Shown: positions 51,616-63,961 of the stretch, in pieces
Position numbering within the stretch: position 1 is the stretch's first letter
Layout: each line of letters opens with the position of its first letter
NCBI GenBank assembly: GCA_003194525.1
Contig: NBIV01000073.1
Span: 186,001 to 250,000, forward strand
Direction: 5' to 3'
DNA from: Gracilariopsis chorda
Taxonomy: Eukaryota > Rhodophyta > Florideophyceae > Gracilariales > Gracilariaceae
Length of the DNA: 64,000 nucleotides
Notes under the pieces: generated by a model
Database searches by the model: none
Told to the model about the DNA's origin: nothing
What the model saw: the letters and a program-made list of their open reading frames with translations, nothing else
Program-made: the position numbers and the translations under genes

Positions 51616-52857
51616 GTGTTGAGGTGGAAGGCGCCCGAGGCGTCACTGCCTCGCTCCCCGGTCAAAATCCTTACTAGGAAACAGGCCGTCTCAGACGTGA
51701 ACTCTGAACACTTTGGTGTTCTGCGTCGACCGTGGAAACGTGTTCGAAACAACCGGTTCCCGTACAGAGTTTTGGTAATGGCCAAGAGAAACTACAAGGT
51801 ATATGCTGACCTTGGCCTTTCCACCCAGTTTATGGTGCGAGTTCTCACTGTTTAGGACACAGGTGCAGGCCCGAACTTCATCTTAAAGTCGCTCCTGCCA
51901 CCTTCATTGCAGTCTCAGATCCGCCAAGGCGTGATACCGGATGTCGCGGATGCGAATGTTAACCCATTATCAACGGTTGGGACAATCGCCCTGGTCATGC
52001 GCCTTGGCTGCTTTCTTGTGAAACTCGACTTTGTTGTTTGTCGGAAACTTGCCGCCCCTTTGATCTTGGGATGCGACTTCTGTGACAGATTCGTCGATGC
52101 CATCAGGCTCCGTCTAAGACGTGTGGAAATGGAAGACGGCTCCTCCGTTCCGATCGTACGTCGTCCTCTACGGCGTGCCTCGAAGAAGCACGTTCCATTA
52201 CCTGCTGCGCAGGAACCCCCACCGGCTTCCCGGGACTCTACAAAGCTCCGCGTTGCCGCGTCTGTCCAACTCCCACCGGAATCCCAAGTTTGGGTACGAG
52301 TCACCTCCCGTCAACATGGTTTACGAGTAATTCAACCCCTTTCATCCCTATATGATAGGTGTCAACTCGCCGTGGCGAATGGAGTAGCTCAAATTGAGCC
52401 CGATAAACCGTTCAACGTGCTGATCGCCAATCTAGGCTCTACGCCCCAGTCACTGGTGAAAAACCAAGTCATTGGTTCGGTAATGCCCCACTCCACCGCG
52501 ATGGTTCCCACGAGAATGACCGCCGCCGATGTCCTCGGCCTCGTTCACTCTAAGAAGGGGGAGGACACTGCCGTCCATATGCCGAAATGCTCGGATGCTA
52601 AGCCCGTTCCAACGAGTTACGACCGGATTGATCCCGTGAAAGAACTCAAGGAACTCGACCTCGGTCATGTGCCGGAATCGCACCGTGAACGTCTCCGTGA
52701 GATGCTACGGAATTTCACCACGATGTGGGATGGTTCCCTAGGGGAGATTACTACAACGGAGCACCGGATTGACTTGTTACCTGATACCAGGCCGATTGCT
52801 CAGCACCCCTATAGGACAGGCCCTAAAGCTCGAGAAGAGGAAGAATTCCAAGTGTAA
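51616..52857 (+). pseudogene. Copy B Pol: protease and RT connector
   Basis: Like copy A, but a TAG at 51853-51855 stands directly before the catalytic Asp of the protease. From 51907 on, the translation is identical to copy A apart from two residues near its start. It ends in the shared TAA. Confidence 0.85.
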
Positions 52858-52860
52858 AAG

Positions 52861-54135
52861 ATGCTCCGAGCTGGAGTAATAGAACCGGCTCAGTCGCCGT
52901 GGGCATCCCCAGTGGTACTGGCTCCCAAACCGGATGGATCCTGGCGCTTTTGCATCGACTACCGTCGACTGAACGCCGTAACCATCAAGCATGTGTACCC
53001 GATCCCACGAATGGATGAGTACATCGATTCACTCGGAAATGCTACCGTTTTCACGGCTCTAGACGCCAATTGGGGATACTGGCAGGTGCCCGTCAGGGAA
53101 CAGGACCGCGACAAGACTGCTTTTGTCTGTCACTCCGGACTCTACCGTTTCAAACGGATGCCTTTTGGTTTGAACAATGCTCCCGCTACTTTCCAGCGTG
53201 CTATCGACATACTACTGGCTCGCTTCAAATGGCGTACATGCCTCGTCTACCTGTACGATATCATAGTATTCTCAGATAATCTGGATGACCACCTCACACA
53301 CGTGAGAGATATCATGACCACGCTACGTGAGGCTGGAGTTACTCTCAAGTTGAGGAAATGTGAGTTTTTTACAGATACAGTGAAGTACCTGGGGCACATA
53401 ATCCGCCCTGGGCGTGTGATGATCGAGGAAACTCGATTTAAGTCGCTCCATCAAGCGAAGGAACCCGCCACTCAAACGGAACTACGCTCCTTTCTAGGAT
53501 TAGTCAACGTCTATCGACGGTTTATCCCGAATTGTGCGGATATCGCAGCACCCTTGAACGCGCTCTTGCGGAAAGGCCAACCACCGAAATTGGAACCCTT
53601 TACGTCCGTCGAGACGGAGGCATTTACCTCCCTCAAGGAGGCTGTAACATCAGCACCGATCTTATCATTACCGAAACCCGGACTACCGTTTACCGTAGAC
53701 ACGGATGCTAGTGACTACCAAGTAGGTTGCGCTCTCTTTCAGACAACCCCCGAAGGAGAACGAACCCCTATTGGGTACTGGTCACGCTCACGGAATGTTC
53801 ACGAGCGGAATTACTCCGTCTTGGAGAAAGAGAGTCTTGCAGTTGTGTGGGCACTCTCCACTCTCCGCCCCTATCTTATGGGTGTGCACTTCACCATTTG
53901 CACGGATCACTCGTCATTACAATGGCTCATGACAGTCTCTGAACCGTCAGGCCGCTTAATGCGTTGGAGGCTCCGCCTAGCGGAATTCGACTTCGAGGTG
54001 ATCTACAAGAAGGGCACAAAGAACGCTCAGGCGGACGCGCTGTCGCGTTTACCCACGGATGGTGAAACTCTACCCGCTGGGGACGAGGACATTCCTCGTC
54101 GTCGACGGTCGAGAACCGGAGGCCCCGGACCGTGA
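52861..54135 (+). pseudogene. Copy B Pol: reverse transcriptase and RNase H
   Basis: An open frame of 424 codons. It has the same Asp-to-Tyr change in YLYDIIVFS as copy A and only about a dozen residue differences (for example TICTDHSS for TIYTDHSS). It lacks the private TGA of copy A and ends in the shared TGA. Confidence 0.9.
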
Positions 54136-55054
54136 ACCCGATAACTCGGATGAAAAACCGGAATCGGATGATCAACTGGACGCACTACTCGTCTTGGACG
54201 ATGCTCAGAAACCCCCAACGGGTAATTTCGTGCCAATACCCCCGGAGGAGATGGTCAGAGAACAACAAGGTGATCCCTTCTCTACTCAGATTCGCGCCCG
54301 ACTTAATGGCGGTACGCAACTCCCTTTCGAGGTGAATGATGTTGGATACCTCGTCAGGACGGTTCAAACAACCCCACAGGTAGTGGTACCGCATACTCTA
54401 CAATCTACAGTGTTGCACTTGTCGCACTATGCGAAACTTGGTGGAAACGCCGGTGGACGGAAACTTTACCTCACGTTGTAACGGAGTTACTATTGGCCAG
54501 CCATGGCTGTGGACTGCTACGTGACTGTGCGGTCATGCACGGAGTGTGCCAAAAACAGGGTCAAACTCCGGAAGCACTCAACGAAGTTGAAGTTACTACC
54601 AGCACGGGCCCCTCTCGAGTTTGTCGCAATTGACCTCTTGGGACCGCTGCTCACCACAAAGCGTGGACATAAGTTTTTACTCGTTATCACGGATCGTTTC
54701 TCCAAGTTGGATCGCACCGTACCTTTGCGGAAGATATCCGCTTTCGCGGTGGCGCAAGCCTTCGTCACCCATTGGGTATTTGTCTACGGACCACCTGTTA
54801 ACATTCTATCCGATAACGGAAAGCAATTCGCATCGCGAGTATTTGAGGACGTGTGTCGGATTCTCGATATCAAGAATCTGTTCACAACGACCTACCACCC
54901 GCACTGTAATGGGCACGTCGAGCGGTATAACCGAACGCTGTTAGCCTCTCTCCGTTCTTACGTTGCTGATCAGCCCAAAACATGGGACCTGTACACTGAC
55001 GCCTTGACGTTTGGTTTGCGTATAACACACAGGTACACCGTACAACGGGTTTGA
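54059..55054 (+). pseudogene. Copy B Pol: integrase HHCC and core
   Basis: Same order and the same shared TAA (54479-54481) and frameshift as copy A. The core reads HCNGHVERYNRT, with two Gln-to-His changes next to the catalytic Glu. Confidence 0.9.
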
Positions 55055-57132
55055 CTCCATTTGAATTGGTACTTTTGCGTCATCCGCCCTCCCTAGCGTT
55101 GGAACCCCAGCCTACGGTGGCACACTTCCCTTCCGTGAAGGATTATCGCCAAAGATGGAAAGCGTGGCTTACGAAGTTAATCCCGGTCGCCCAGAGCTCC
55201 ATGGCACGAGCACAGGCCGCGTACAAGCGTGATTTTGACTCTCGTGTACGAGGTACAGCACCGCCAATTACAAAGGATGACTAAGTCTTCGTCCGTAAGG
55301 AGCACTGGAATCCTGATAAGGAGAAACAGCATAAGCTCTCACCCGTAGCGGACGGTGCCTACAAGGTCATATCAGTGGATAACGACACCTTAGTGGTGGA
55401 AATGAACGAAGCTCAGGAGCGGATTTCCCGCGATCGCGTTGTTATGGCACCGCCACCCTCCGTAGAGGTTGCTTACCAAGATGAGAACCAACACACCCCA
55501 GTGGAACAACCCACATCTGTGGTTAACAGGCCTTCTGTGTTGTCGCACCCTTCAAGGGAACTCTCAGATATACCGTCCTTATCGGACGCAGGCCCGAATG
55601 GCCTTTCTTCTCTAACGCCACCGCGCGGTGTCTATCCCCGCAGTTTGGGCGCTTCTACCACTCCTCATGCCGCTCCATCTAAGTAGGGGGAGGAGAACCC
55701 TAACTCTCGTCGAGAGACTGAAACCGCTTCGTCGCGTCATGACAACCGTGGTGCACGGACCTCCAGACACATCGAAAAGGACAATAGTGGACCGAGAGTT
55801 CCGTCTACTGACGTGCCATCTTCGCATTTGCGCGCTACAGCTACCGCTGAACCCTCTCGAGGAAGTTCTACCGCATCTGCCCCAGATCACACTCCCCGCC
55901 GGGATTCTAGTCGTCAAAATGCACCACACAGTGGGAAGTCTCTCACCAAAGTGAAATCGTCGCGGGAAACTAATAGCGTTCGCGACACTGAACCGGCTGT
56001 GCCGTCGAGCGTTGATCCGCATTCCGTGGGTGACGGTTCGTCAACAACAGCTACGCTGGATAATGCAGAGCACGCCCTCGCGGGATTCTCTGAGCCGACT
56101 ACACTGGACTTGGTAACTCCTACTGCACGGCAGAACACACCGGCCAGGCCGGGCAAGCACACCGTACAGGACGGAAGGAAAACGACCAGCAAGCTGGATT
56201 CTGGTTTAGGACCATGGCGCAGTCGCGAACTCAATCCGAGTGTCTCGTTTGATCCCGACAGTGTCGCCGAAGTCGCACCGGTCATTCCGGAAGGAAAGCA
56301 CGTCAAAGACGGAAATACTTCGTCGCTGAAGCGAGACAACACACCGGCAGCGCCGTTGCAACCGCCCTCACGTGAGGAGGCTGAACGCAACACGGCGCGG
56401 ACAACCCTCAACCATCCGTTGCAAACGGCACGTGACCCCGACACCGTACGGACGGCAAAGGCACCAATTACCGCCCAAGGCGAGCCGACGCGTACTGTAC
56501 GACGCACCGTGGTGCAACCGACTTCGTCGTCTGAAGCACCCCCGTCAAGACGGATATCTACACACAAACCTGTGGTTCGCGACCCAGATGCTCATCTTTC
56601 AGATGCGTTAGAAGCCCCTCAAAGGGTGTCGTCAATAGACGCTCCCTAAAGGAGTGAAGAAACCGCGAAGCGGGATACTTTAACTCACAGCAAGGGTCCC
56701 GATACGCACCATCAAGTGGTCGACGCCACCGGCCGTGCCGAGGACCTCCAGGCCCGGGAAGCGGATGAACCTACCCGGAAACCGGTTAATGACCCTTCTA
56801 AGGGCATGGAAAGGCAGTACCAAGCCATGTCTCTTCCGGGGAAGACTGTCCAACACCCACCAGTGGTGGTAGATCCTGCCGTGCAGGACGCGATAATGCG
56901 AACACGGCGAGGCCGGGAAGTCTACAAACGGGAGTTTGTTGTTGACCACATTGTGGAACATTCTTACCATCCAGATGGTTACATCCAGTACCGCGTACGC
57001 TGGTACGGTTTCGGGCCCGAATATGATTCGGATCAGCCGATAGAGCACCTCCCACGTTCGAAAGTGGTTTCATATCATCGCAGAATGCGAACGGGAATCC
57101 CAGCATCGGTGATAAACGCCCAAGTGGGATAA
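55051..57132 (+). pseudogene. Copy B Pol C-terminus: linker and chromodomain
   Basis: As in copy A but with TAG 55684-55686 and TAA 56647-56649 in the linker; the chromodomain itself (about 56920-57063) is unchanged. It shares the TAA at 55282-55284 before the SH3-like part. Confidence 0.85.
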
Positions 57133-57383
57133 GAAGGCCACTGCGGTGGAAGGAAAGAAAGGAAGGAAAGGAAGGATCGAGGTGTGGTGTGGAAAGGAAG
57201 AAAGGAAAGGAAAGAAGAAGGAACACAAGTCAACTTGGATTTTATTCGATACGATCGATGGAACACCGACTAGTCGAAGGACTACACTACGTAACAAGGT
57301 TGCACCCCCATGGTGAGAGACCACGCCCCCTTACGGGTTGGAACCGCCCCCACCTTGGTGGTTATTTTCCTGGAGTCGGGCGA

Positions 57384-57680
57384 TCAGAGCATCCTGTTTC
57401 CATCGGTATACATCGCCAGAAGCGCATCATTGAACACCGCAGTCGGGTGGAACCACGGTGCCAGCCGGAGAGTCATCGCATGTTGCGAAGGCTGCAGCCC
57501 GACCAGCATGTCGTACGACGGCCACGCTGCCGTGGGATACCCTCCCGCGGGAGCCGCACTCGCATTTGCGCCTGTTTGTTGCGACGGAGTCGAGAGACCG
57601 CTTTGCGGTAGAGGCACAGAATGAAATCCGGAGAAGTACTGTAACGGTGTATTGTTGCCGTTGCCGTTGTTGTTGTTCAT
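57384..57680 (-). CDS. Antisense ORF between chromodomain and LTR, copy B (98 aa)
   Basis: The counterpart of 47931-48227 with one amino-acid change. No domain recognised. Confidence 0.35.
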   Translation of the reverse strand: MNNNNGNGNNTPLQYFSGFHSVPLPQSGLSTPSQQTGANASAAPAGGYPTAAWPSYDMLVGLQPSQHAMTLRLAPWFHPTAVFNDALLAMYTDGNRML

Positions 57681-57901
57681 CGTAGATGAAGAAAGCCGAG
57701 GAATCGGAGAAGAAGGCCGCGAAAGCGTGTGTGTTGTTGGAAGAACCTCGGAAGAGTTGGTCGCAGATTCGCTGTTCGCAGCTAGGTGCTCGTTACCCAG
57801 AGTGGGATGGAGAACCGGCGAGCCGGACTTACATTTAAGGACCTTGCCCTGTGCTTAGGTTGCCATCGTGGATGTCGTATTCGCACCTCAGGAGGGGGAT
57901 A

Positions 57902-58802
57902 TGAAGTGCAATCCTCAAGGAGGAAGACTCAGCGATGCCCTGTGGACTTGGTGTTTTTGCCGCTTTCGCGTGTTTATGATTATTACCGTCATGAGCGGGT
58001 GTCTCAGCCATCAGCGGATCCACACTGTGCACCAGGTGCACACCTGTGCATGCGCCGTGTGCCGCCCAAGGCGTGAGTGGACAACGTGTGACACGGATCG
58101 TCAGGAGGAGGTTGGCACCACAGTGTGGACATTTTCTTAATTTATATTTATTATTTATAATTTATCTACCCTACAGTAGGGGGATTACTAAACTATATAA
58201 TGGCTCGGCGACCCCGCCCTGACACTGATTAAACTTCCCCAACCAGGGGTTCTTGGCTCTAAGTCTTTTCCGCTTTCGCGAGTCTTCTACACTCCTCGGA
58301 GGTAAAGCCGCGTTACTAACGGTAGACCTATCCACCCTGCGTCTCCAGGAGTATCACCGCCTTGACGTTTGTCACTTAATTCACCACCGCCGTGTTCTCA
58401 CCCCTGTATAGGGTTACTTTGTACCTTTTTCCGTGGCCCCATTGGCCCACACCCCCGTCGCCCCCAATCGGGCATCCCCCGTATTTCCCTTACCCCACTC
58501 TCGTGGTTTGTACCCCTTTGTGTGGTTGCTCGTCACCGCTGACGCGTGTCTCTCGTGCCGGTATCCTGTGACGTCTTCCCCCACTTACGTGGACTCGTAC
58601 TCCTTGGAAGGGCTGTTTTCCCATTCGTGGTGATCCTAATCCTACCGTTTCAACTCTCCCCGCTTGGAGTGAGGGTGAGCCTCGGCTTTGCAACCCGAAT
58701 TGGTCGTGCTCATCCGGAGAGGCTCCGTTCGCTGTGTTACCCTCCAGAGGGGAAGATCCGAACGTCTTCGTGTGTTGTCCCGCTTGCGGGTATTGCACTA
58801 CA
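57902..58802 (+). repeat. LTR 3 (901 bp), right end of the array
   Basis: TG 57902 to CA 58802, after which the sequence stops matching LTR 1 and LTR 2. That point defines the LTR end. Confidence 0.95.
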
Positions 58803-59135
58803 GTGGTCAATGCTACAGCTAGTGGATGTGTCCGAGAGACTTTGACATAATTTGAAGTGCTTTGTCTTGCACGTTTTGGGCTATGGAAGTTCAGGGTGCC
58901 ACAGCTGGTTCTGAGGATGTTGAAGGTGGGTCACAGTCTTTCTGAGACGCTTCCTGGGATGAATGTGGGCTTGTCCTCGCTCGCTTTCTCGTGCGCTCCA
59001 AGGAGCTTTTCTTTCTCCGTTGTACCTTGTGGCGTCCATTGTTTGGCGGACGAATCCCTGATGAACTGAAATATTTTGTAGAAGAAGATGGATGCAGTAA
59101 AGTGACATTGTTCTCTGTTTCTTCCGCGTGTTCTG
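58803..59135. other. Between LTR 3 and the MULE transposase
   Basis: No gene recognised; probably the 3' non-coding part of the MULE element. Its terminal inverted repeat could not be identified. Confidence 0.45.
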
Positions 59136-61748
59136 TTAATGAAGCCAGCCTTGTTTTAAAGGTACGTCTAGCTTCGAAGTGTGTCGCTTTTCTATTCTGA
59201 ATGTCTGCGATGGCATCCCTTGAAGACGTAGAACTCCACCCACCGCAACAAGTCCAATTTCAGTAGCTTGTCGATGTAAAATATCGTAGAGGTTTTTTCC
59301 TTCCATGTACGTATTGTACCCATCTACTTTCGAGTCTTCTCTACTGGGTCTAAGTATATCTGAGTCAATGGGGATAAACTCTTTCTCCGTCGACTCATCA
59401 AAACGGCGTAGTCGGTAATCCATCTCCTCGTTGTTGAAGTATCCGGTCTCTGACCTGAGTTTCGCCATGTATGGGACTGTCATAGCAGAAGTATCTTTTC
59501 TCCAGTATGTAGGGAAAAGCGCTTCAAGAGGTATGAAGAATCCTAGTATGTTTCGTAGTTCAGGGAACCGCAGACGTTCTTCCTGATAAACCACGGCACA
59601 TCGAACCATGTGACGACAAGCAAAGCCAACGGACCACGGCTGCCCCCAGGAACAGACACCAATAAACTCTGCCTTAACGTCATCCCCCGACCCCGTATAC
59701 CTTTTTGAGAATTGTACAACAGTCTCCTGTGATGAGCGTTCTTCATCTACCGACGCATTCCGGCTCTGACTCAGATGGCTTCCCCATTTCAACTTAAAGC
59801 GAGCTACAGGTCCAATTGCTGGGGTTGAAATACTTTCCAGGTTTCTGATTGCTTCCGGCCACGCTTCCTGTGAATAATCCACAACCTCTGTGCTGGAAAG
59901 AATGTAGTTCTTCGAGTGCTTAAAACTCAAATCTACGAAGTGCGCCAAGGCGTAGTTCGTGTACTCAGCCACCAGGCTGTCTACAAATTCTACAGGTAGA
60001 AAGTGCTCAAGCTCTCTTGTCTTCCGATATCTCCCACTTTGAGAAGATAAGGTTCGTACAAGCTCCAAGTTCCGGGTATCAGCCCGTTCTTGGGATATAC
60101 GCCGATCCTCCAAAGGAACCTTGCACAAGGGAATCTTCTTCGATATAATGATCTTCTTGTATGCAGAGTTAGAAGATTCGGTGTAGCCAGTTCCTTGGAA
60201 CATGTGACGGGTAGGTATAGCCGCATTTCGGAAGCAAGACACCAGCATATGCGGCTTCTAGTGGAACAAGTACTCATACCACACAGGGAGACGATCGTCA
60301 AAAGCATCAAAGTACTTGCATTGTAGCATTCTTCTCCTTTCGAAAAACGTTTCCGACGTATATGACTTTCTGAGGTTGAACAGGTCTTTCTTCATATCGT
60401 GCATCCACTCCATCTTACCAATCTTTCTACACCAATTGGCCACATTCTTCTTCTGATTGTAGTTCAGATGCCATTCTTCGAGGCTTATATAGGACGAATT
60501 GAACACCTTCTCAGCTGCATTTATACACGCAGTGTTCTGGTCCATCACTACCATCGCCGGTGAGACGGCGACTATAGACTTGAAATAAGACAGAAATCGT
60601 ACGAAGTCCTCTTCTGTTTCGGAGCACATGTACCCCATGAAAAATGTCAACACATGACCATCATTGGCTCTTCCATTAATGGTGACCAGAGAGAAACCGT
60701 ATCTATTGGCTATGGCTTTACAATCAATAGATACCCCCGGAACAATGCCGAACATCTGGTAGTCTTCCATCCACTCTCGAAACGACCAACAAGCGTACTT
60801 CATCCTACCCAATTCATCCGCAGCGAAGAATCTCTTATTCCCTGCATCCTCCTGGCCCAATGAAAAGAGCAGGTCACACAACCTTACACATTCCAAATCA
60901 CGGGGATTGCTTGTGGTGGAAGCATACCTCAACTTCTTCCTCGCCGATACCGGATTTATCTTTCGATTGTACTTGTCTTCCAGGTATCGTATCGTATCTC
61001 TAAAGCTCATATGCAAATCGTTCGTCATATGTATCCCTTCAGAACGCATTTGCGGCTTGAGATTTCTAATACCAAAGCTCCCAGAGGTACCATGTCCATA
61101 TTTACAACCATTTAAATTAGCCACGTACATTCCACCATCTTCCTCCTGCCCAGAACCCTCCGTCTTAATCGTTATCGAGAAGAGGCATCGCTTCATCTTG
61201 TTATTGTATTGATCGCACTTCAAGATTCCCTTCTTCAGCACCCTTCTATTCCCACGATCAGCACCACGACTCTTCGGAGACTTTGCCTTATCCGGAGATC
61301 GCTTTCGTTCTCCAAAGTATATAGAAGTCCTTACGAATAAGCTGTACCCGAAGCAGTCCGCGATAAATTGAACTTCCTTCAGAACCGTGACACCAGGAGC
61401 ATGGAGAGGAAGGGTTTCCAGATAGGCTAAGACAGCTGATTTAAAACACTCCTCAATTCTCTCATTCGGTATCGTGTTATGTACGGATTCCGTGCCCAGT
61501 TCTTCATCACCATCTTCTGTCCAGTACTTTTCGTCCTTCTATCCAAGGCTATCCTTCTCCTTTGATTCTGATTCTTCTTCATTCAGGATGCCACCATCAG
61601 AGTCTTCGAATAAGCATGAAGGAACCTCCTCTTCGTCATCTAAGAATCGATCAATGAGCAGCGCCTCCTCTTCTTCAACGGATTGCTCATCGGAAACCTG
61701 CTGCGCATATGTAACGTTTGCGTTGAGAGTTTCACTCTCCTCACTCAT
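59136..61748 (-). pseudogene. Mutator-like (MULE) transposase, two in-frame amber stops
   Basis: One frame of about 870 codons on the minus strand from ATG 61748. It is interrupted only by TAG at 61541-61539 and TAG at 60260-60258. The N-terminus is acidic. A WRKY/FAR1-type zinc segment follows (LKCDQYNNKMKRCLF, then NGCKYGHGT). The MULE catalytic region has GIVPGVSIDCKAIANRYGFS (first Asp), MGYMCSETEEDFVRFLSYF and MVVMDQNTACINAAEKVF (second Asp), then SLEEWHLNYNQKK, where the family usually has CxWHxxxN. The C-terminal half has TGYTESSNSAYKK and a SWIM-like finger (VCSWGQPWSVGFACRHM) whose second Cys is Trp. Such transposases cut and paste elements with long terminal repeats. With only two stops it is close to an open frame. 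Confidence 0.8.
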
Positions 61749-62046
61749 TTTGAGCCTAACTCGGCACCCACAGCCCTGCGGGGTGCCTGCTCGCATTTCG
61801 CGTCCACTGTTTGTGTTGAGGAGTTCGGAGAAGCAGCAGGGGGTCAGCTTCAAAAGAGCTAATGCCAAAATCGCCTCTTACGCCACTCTCGACGTTAAAC
61901 GCGTTATCCAGAAGTCCATCCGAGCATTTTACATCGTTTACGCCACCTTTCAAGATGCCTTCCCCTGAGATAGGTCCTTGCTGTGGCCTCTTCGGTAGAT
62001 TAGAAACCGGCCTACCTCCTTTCTGTGAAAACGAGGAGTGTTGCTT
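61749..62046. other. Upstream of the MULE transposase
   Basis: No recognised gene; expected to hold the transposase promoter. Confidence 0.4.
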
Positions 62047-62883
62047 TCAAAGCTCCGGTTTGGGTTCGTGCATTCTTCTTTGCGAAGCACGGCAATCAAA
62101 AACACCTCCCCTCTCAGGATATTTCGTGCTATGCAACACGCAATAGAAGGGATAAAAGTCCTCAGCCCCACTGGAGTCGCCATACGCCATTTCGTCTTCG
62201 CTTCCTGTTTCTGCATCGCTTTGAGATAAAGGACCATGTGAATGCTCTGAGAGGTAGCATGATGGGCTCCTGTAGAACTCGGCGCCCTGGAAGGGGGGTA
62301 TGGTTCGAAATATGCATGACAGACGTACATATTCTCCATTTTTCCATATGTGCTCTTCCCATTCTTGTAGACGGGAGGCTAAAGAGGAGCGAATGCCCTC
62401 AAACTTCCTTCTTACAACATCATCGGGGCATGGAAGTTGTTGGGGGGTGTGCGTGTGTATCAGGCCCTGTTCAATTACCCAACATCTCGCCATGGGATAG
62501 AACTTTGCCCGAATGTTGGAGCGGCACTGCGACTTGTGCCGCAGACACCGCAATTTTCTGGTGAGCAGCACAGACGACCTCGACTACCTCGTCTGCAACA
62601 CTGAGAAGTATTGTACACCATAGAGGTAGCCAAAGTTCTTAGCGATGTAGGCAACCAGTGCAGGGAGGTCAAAGACCTCCTTTAAACCTTTCAGAGCTGA
62701 GACAAGCATCTCGTTTGATATCGCAAGTTCTGTCTTACATTCACCACCGTCCTGAAGTTTCACATCAACCCCTAAACGCCTTCCATTGTTTTCAAATGTC
62801 TCTTGGACGTCTGCCTGAACCTCAGTGCATGACCCGGTCTTCGTAGTGCGTCCTTCACACATATTCATTGATGGTAGCTCCAT
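62047..62883 (-). other. Probable coding remnant between the Ulp1-like gene and MULE
   Basis: Two ORFs in the same minus-strand frame (62883-62584 and 62571-62047) are separated by a TAG at 62586-62584. The residues look protein-like (ELAISNEMLVSALKGLKEVF; FEGIRSSLASRLQEWEEHIW) but match no family I know. They may be 3' exons of the Ulp1-like gene or a further ORF of the element. Splice sites could not be fixed. Confidence 0.35.
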
Positions 62884-62933
62884 GTGCGGCTTCTCCTGTA
62901 TCTGAGCATCAGAACAGGGTGCCAGCTCTTCAT

Positions 62934-63961
62934 TCAGCTCTTGAGCTTGACCACCATTCTCAGAATCCTGCTTCTTCTCTTCAATCTGTTTTCAGTTTGT
63001 GCCTTCAGCTCGGAAGGCGCCGCGGTATCCTTCGCTCCTTCTTCAGCTTCAACTTCTACCTGTGCTTGTGTCCGACTGATCGTCTTTGCTGGTGAATTTC
63101 CGTCAATGTTCATGTCTACTTCACTACCTTCTCCATTCTGAATCCTTTTCTGCTCCTCTTCTTCACCTGATACTCCACTTACTTCAGAACTTCTTCCAGT
63201 TTTCTCATCTAGCGCTTTGTGCACCACCTCGGAGCGCTGTGATACACATATCTCAATCAATGTGTTCACAATGTCCGCTACAACCGGAGCAGAATCAGAA
63301 AACTGCACTCGTCGCATCATGCGAATCTTCAGGGGTAGACAAATCCCACTGCTCTGAACAGAACTTTGGTTCAGCTCATGAACACGTTTTGTTCGCTGGC
63401 TTTTCCGTATAGCACGCGTCTCAGAGTCGCGAGTACCCAACGGCATTGGCTGAAGATTCGTCTCTCTACAGGGGTCGTTGAAAACATCCACGGCCTTTCC
63501 TTCTCCTGCTTCCCGTTCTCCCAGAACTGTATTCAAATCCGTTCCCTCTTCCTTTCCAGCTTCTTCCTTTCCAGTCTGCTTCCCAATGCTCTGCTCGACG
63601 CTTCGTTTCCTACGCTGCCGTTGTCTACCTTCCTTCCTCATGCGAAGGAGTTCTAAACGATGCTCTGACCGGAGCCGTACGACCATTGCTTCAGTAACAA
63701 CGTCGGTTTGAAAGAACTCCTTTGCCATGAGTATGTGTAGAATCCGGATTCTAATGGACATCCATCGAATCCTCTCCGTCATCGCTCGGCTGTACCCAGA
63801 GGCGTAGGTTCGCTTCGGGATAAAGCCGTGGTCCGCACTGAATATGGTGAAAAGGGAAACAACATAGCAACCACAGCTGTGCGAGTCTTTTTGTCGCTTA
63901 AAACCTTTTACCTGTAGCATGTCGTTCCGCTCCGATATCACCGCACGTAGCGCTTTGTCTC
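62934..63961 (-). CDS. Ulp1-like (C48) cysteine protease, C-terminal part, runs off the window
   Basis: The segment GFKRQKDSHSCGCYVVSLFTIF has the Q...D-S-x-S-C-G pattern around the oxyanion Gln and catalytic Cys of Ulp1/adenain-type peptidases. The catalytic His and Asp would lie upstream, outside the window. The minus-strand sequence before 63961 is a long pyrimidine tract ending TGCCTCACAG, a strong 3' splice site, so 63961 is probably an exon start. After the protease domain come about 300 charged residues with basic clusters (GRQRQRRKRS, IRKSQRTKR). Ulp1 enzymes remove SUMO. Next to a MULE transposase on the same strand, this fits the ULP1-like genes carried by plant MULEs. No stop until 62934. 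Confidence 0.6.

Larger units (their letters stand above)
39007..58802 (+). mobile_element. Tandem array of a chromovirus family: LTR-A-LTR-B-LTR, period about 9453 bp
   Basis: Two almost complete internal regions (39898-48448 and 49350-57901) share the middle LTR. Corresponding features recur with an offset of 9453 bases (for example 42163/51616, 45050/54503, 45922/55375). LTRs have TG...CA ends with TGAAGTGCAA against TTGCACTACA inverted. A polypurine tract AGGAGGGGGA precedes LTR 2 and LTR 3, and a TGGTCTCCCGACC primer site follows LTR 1 and LTR 2. The five bases outside the array differ (TAGCA left, GTGGT right), so no target duplication is seen. Confidence 0.95.

Noticed and set aside
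57070-57324. Minus-strand Phe/Ser/Pro-rich ORFs near the purine tract (also 47617-47871)
   Set aside because: They are simple translation of the GGAAA-type repeat.
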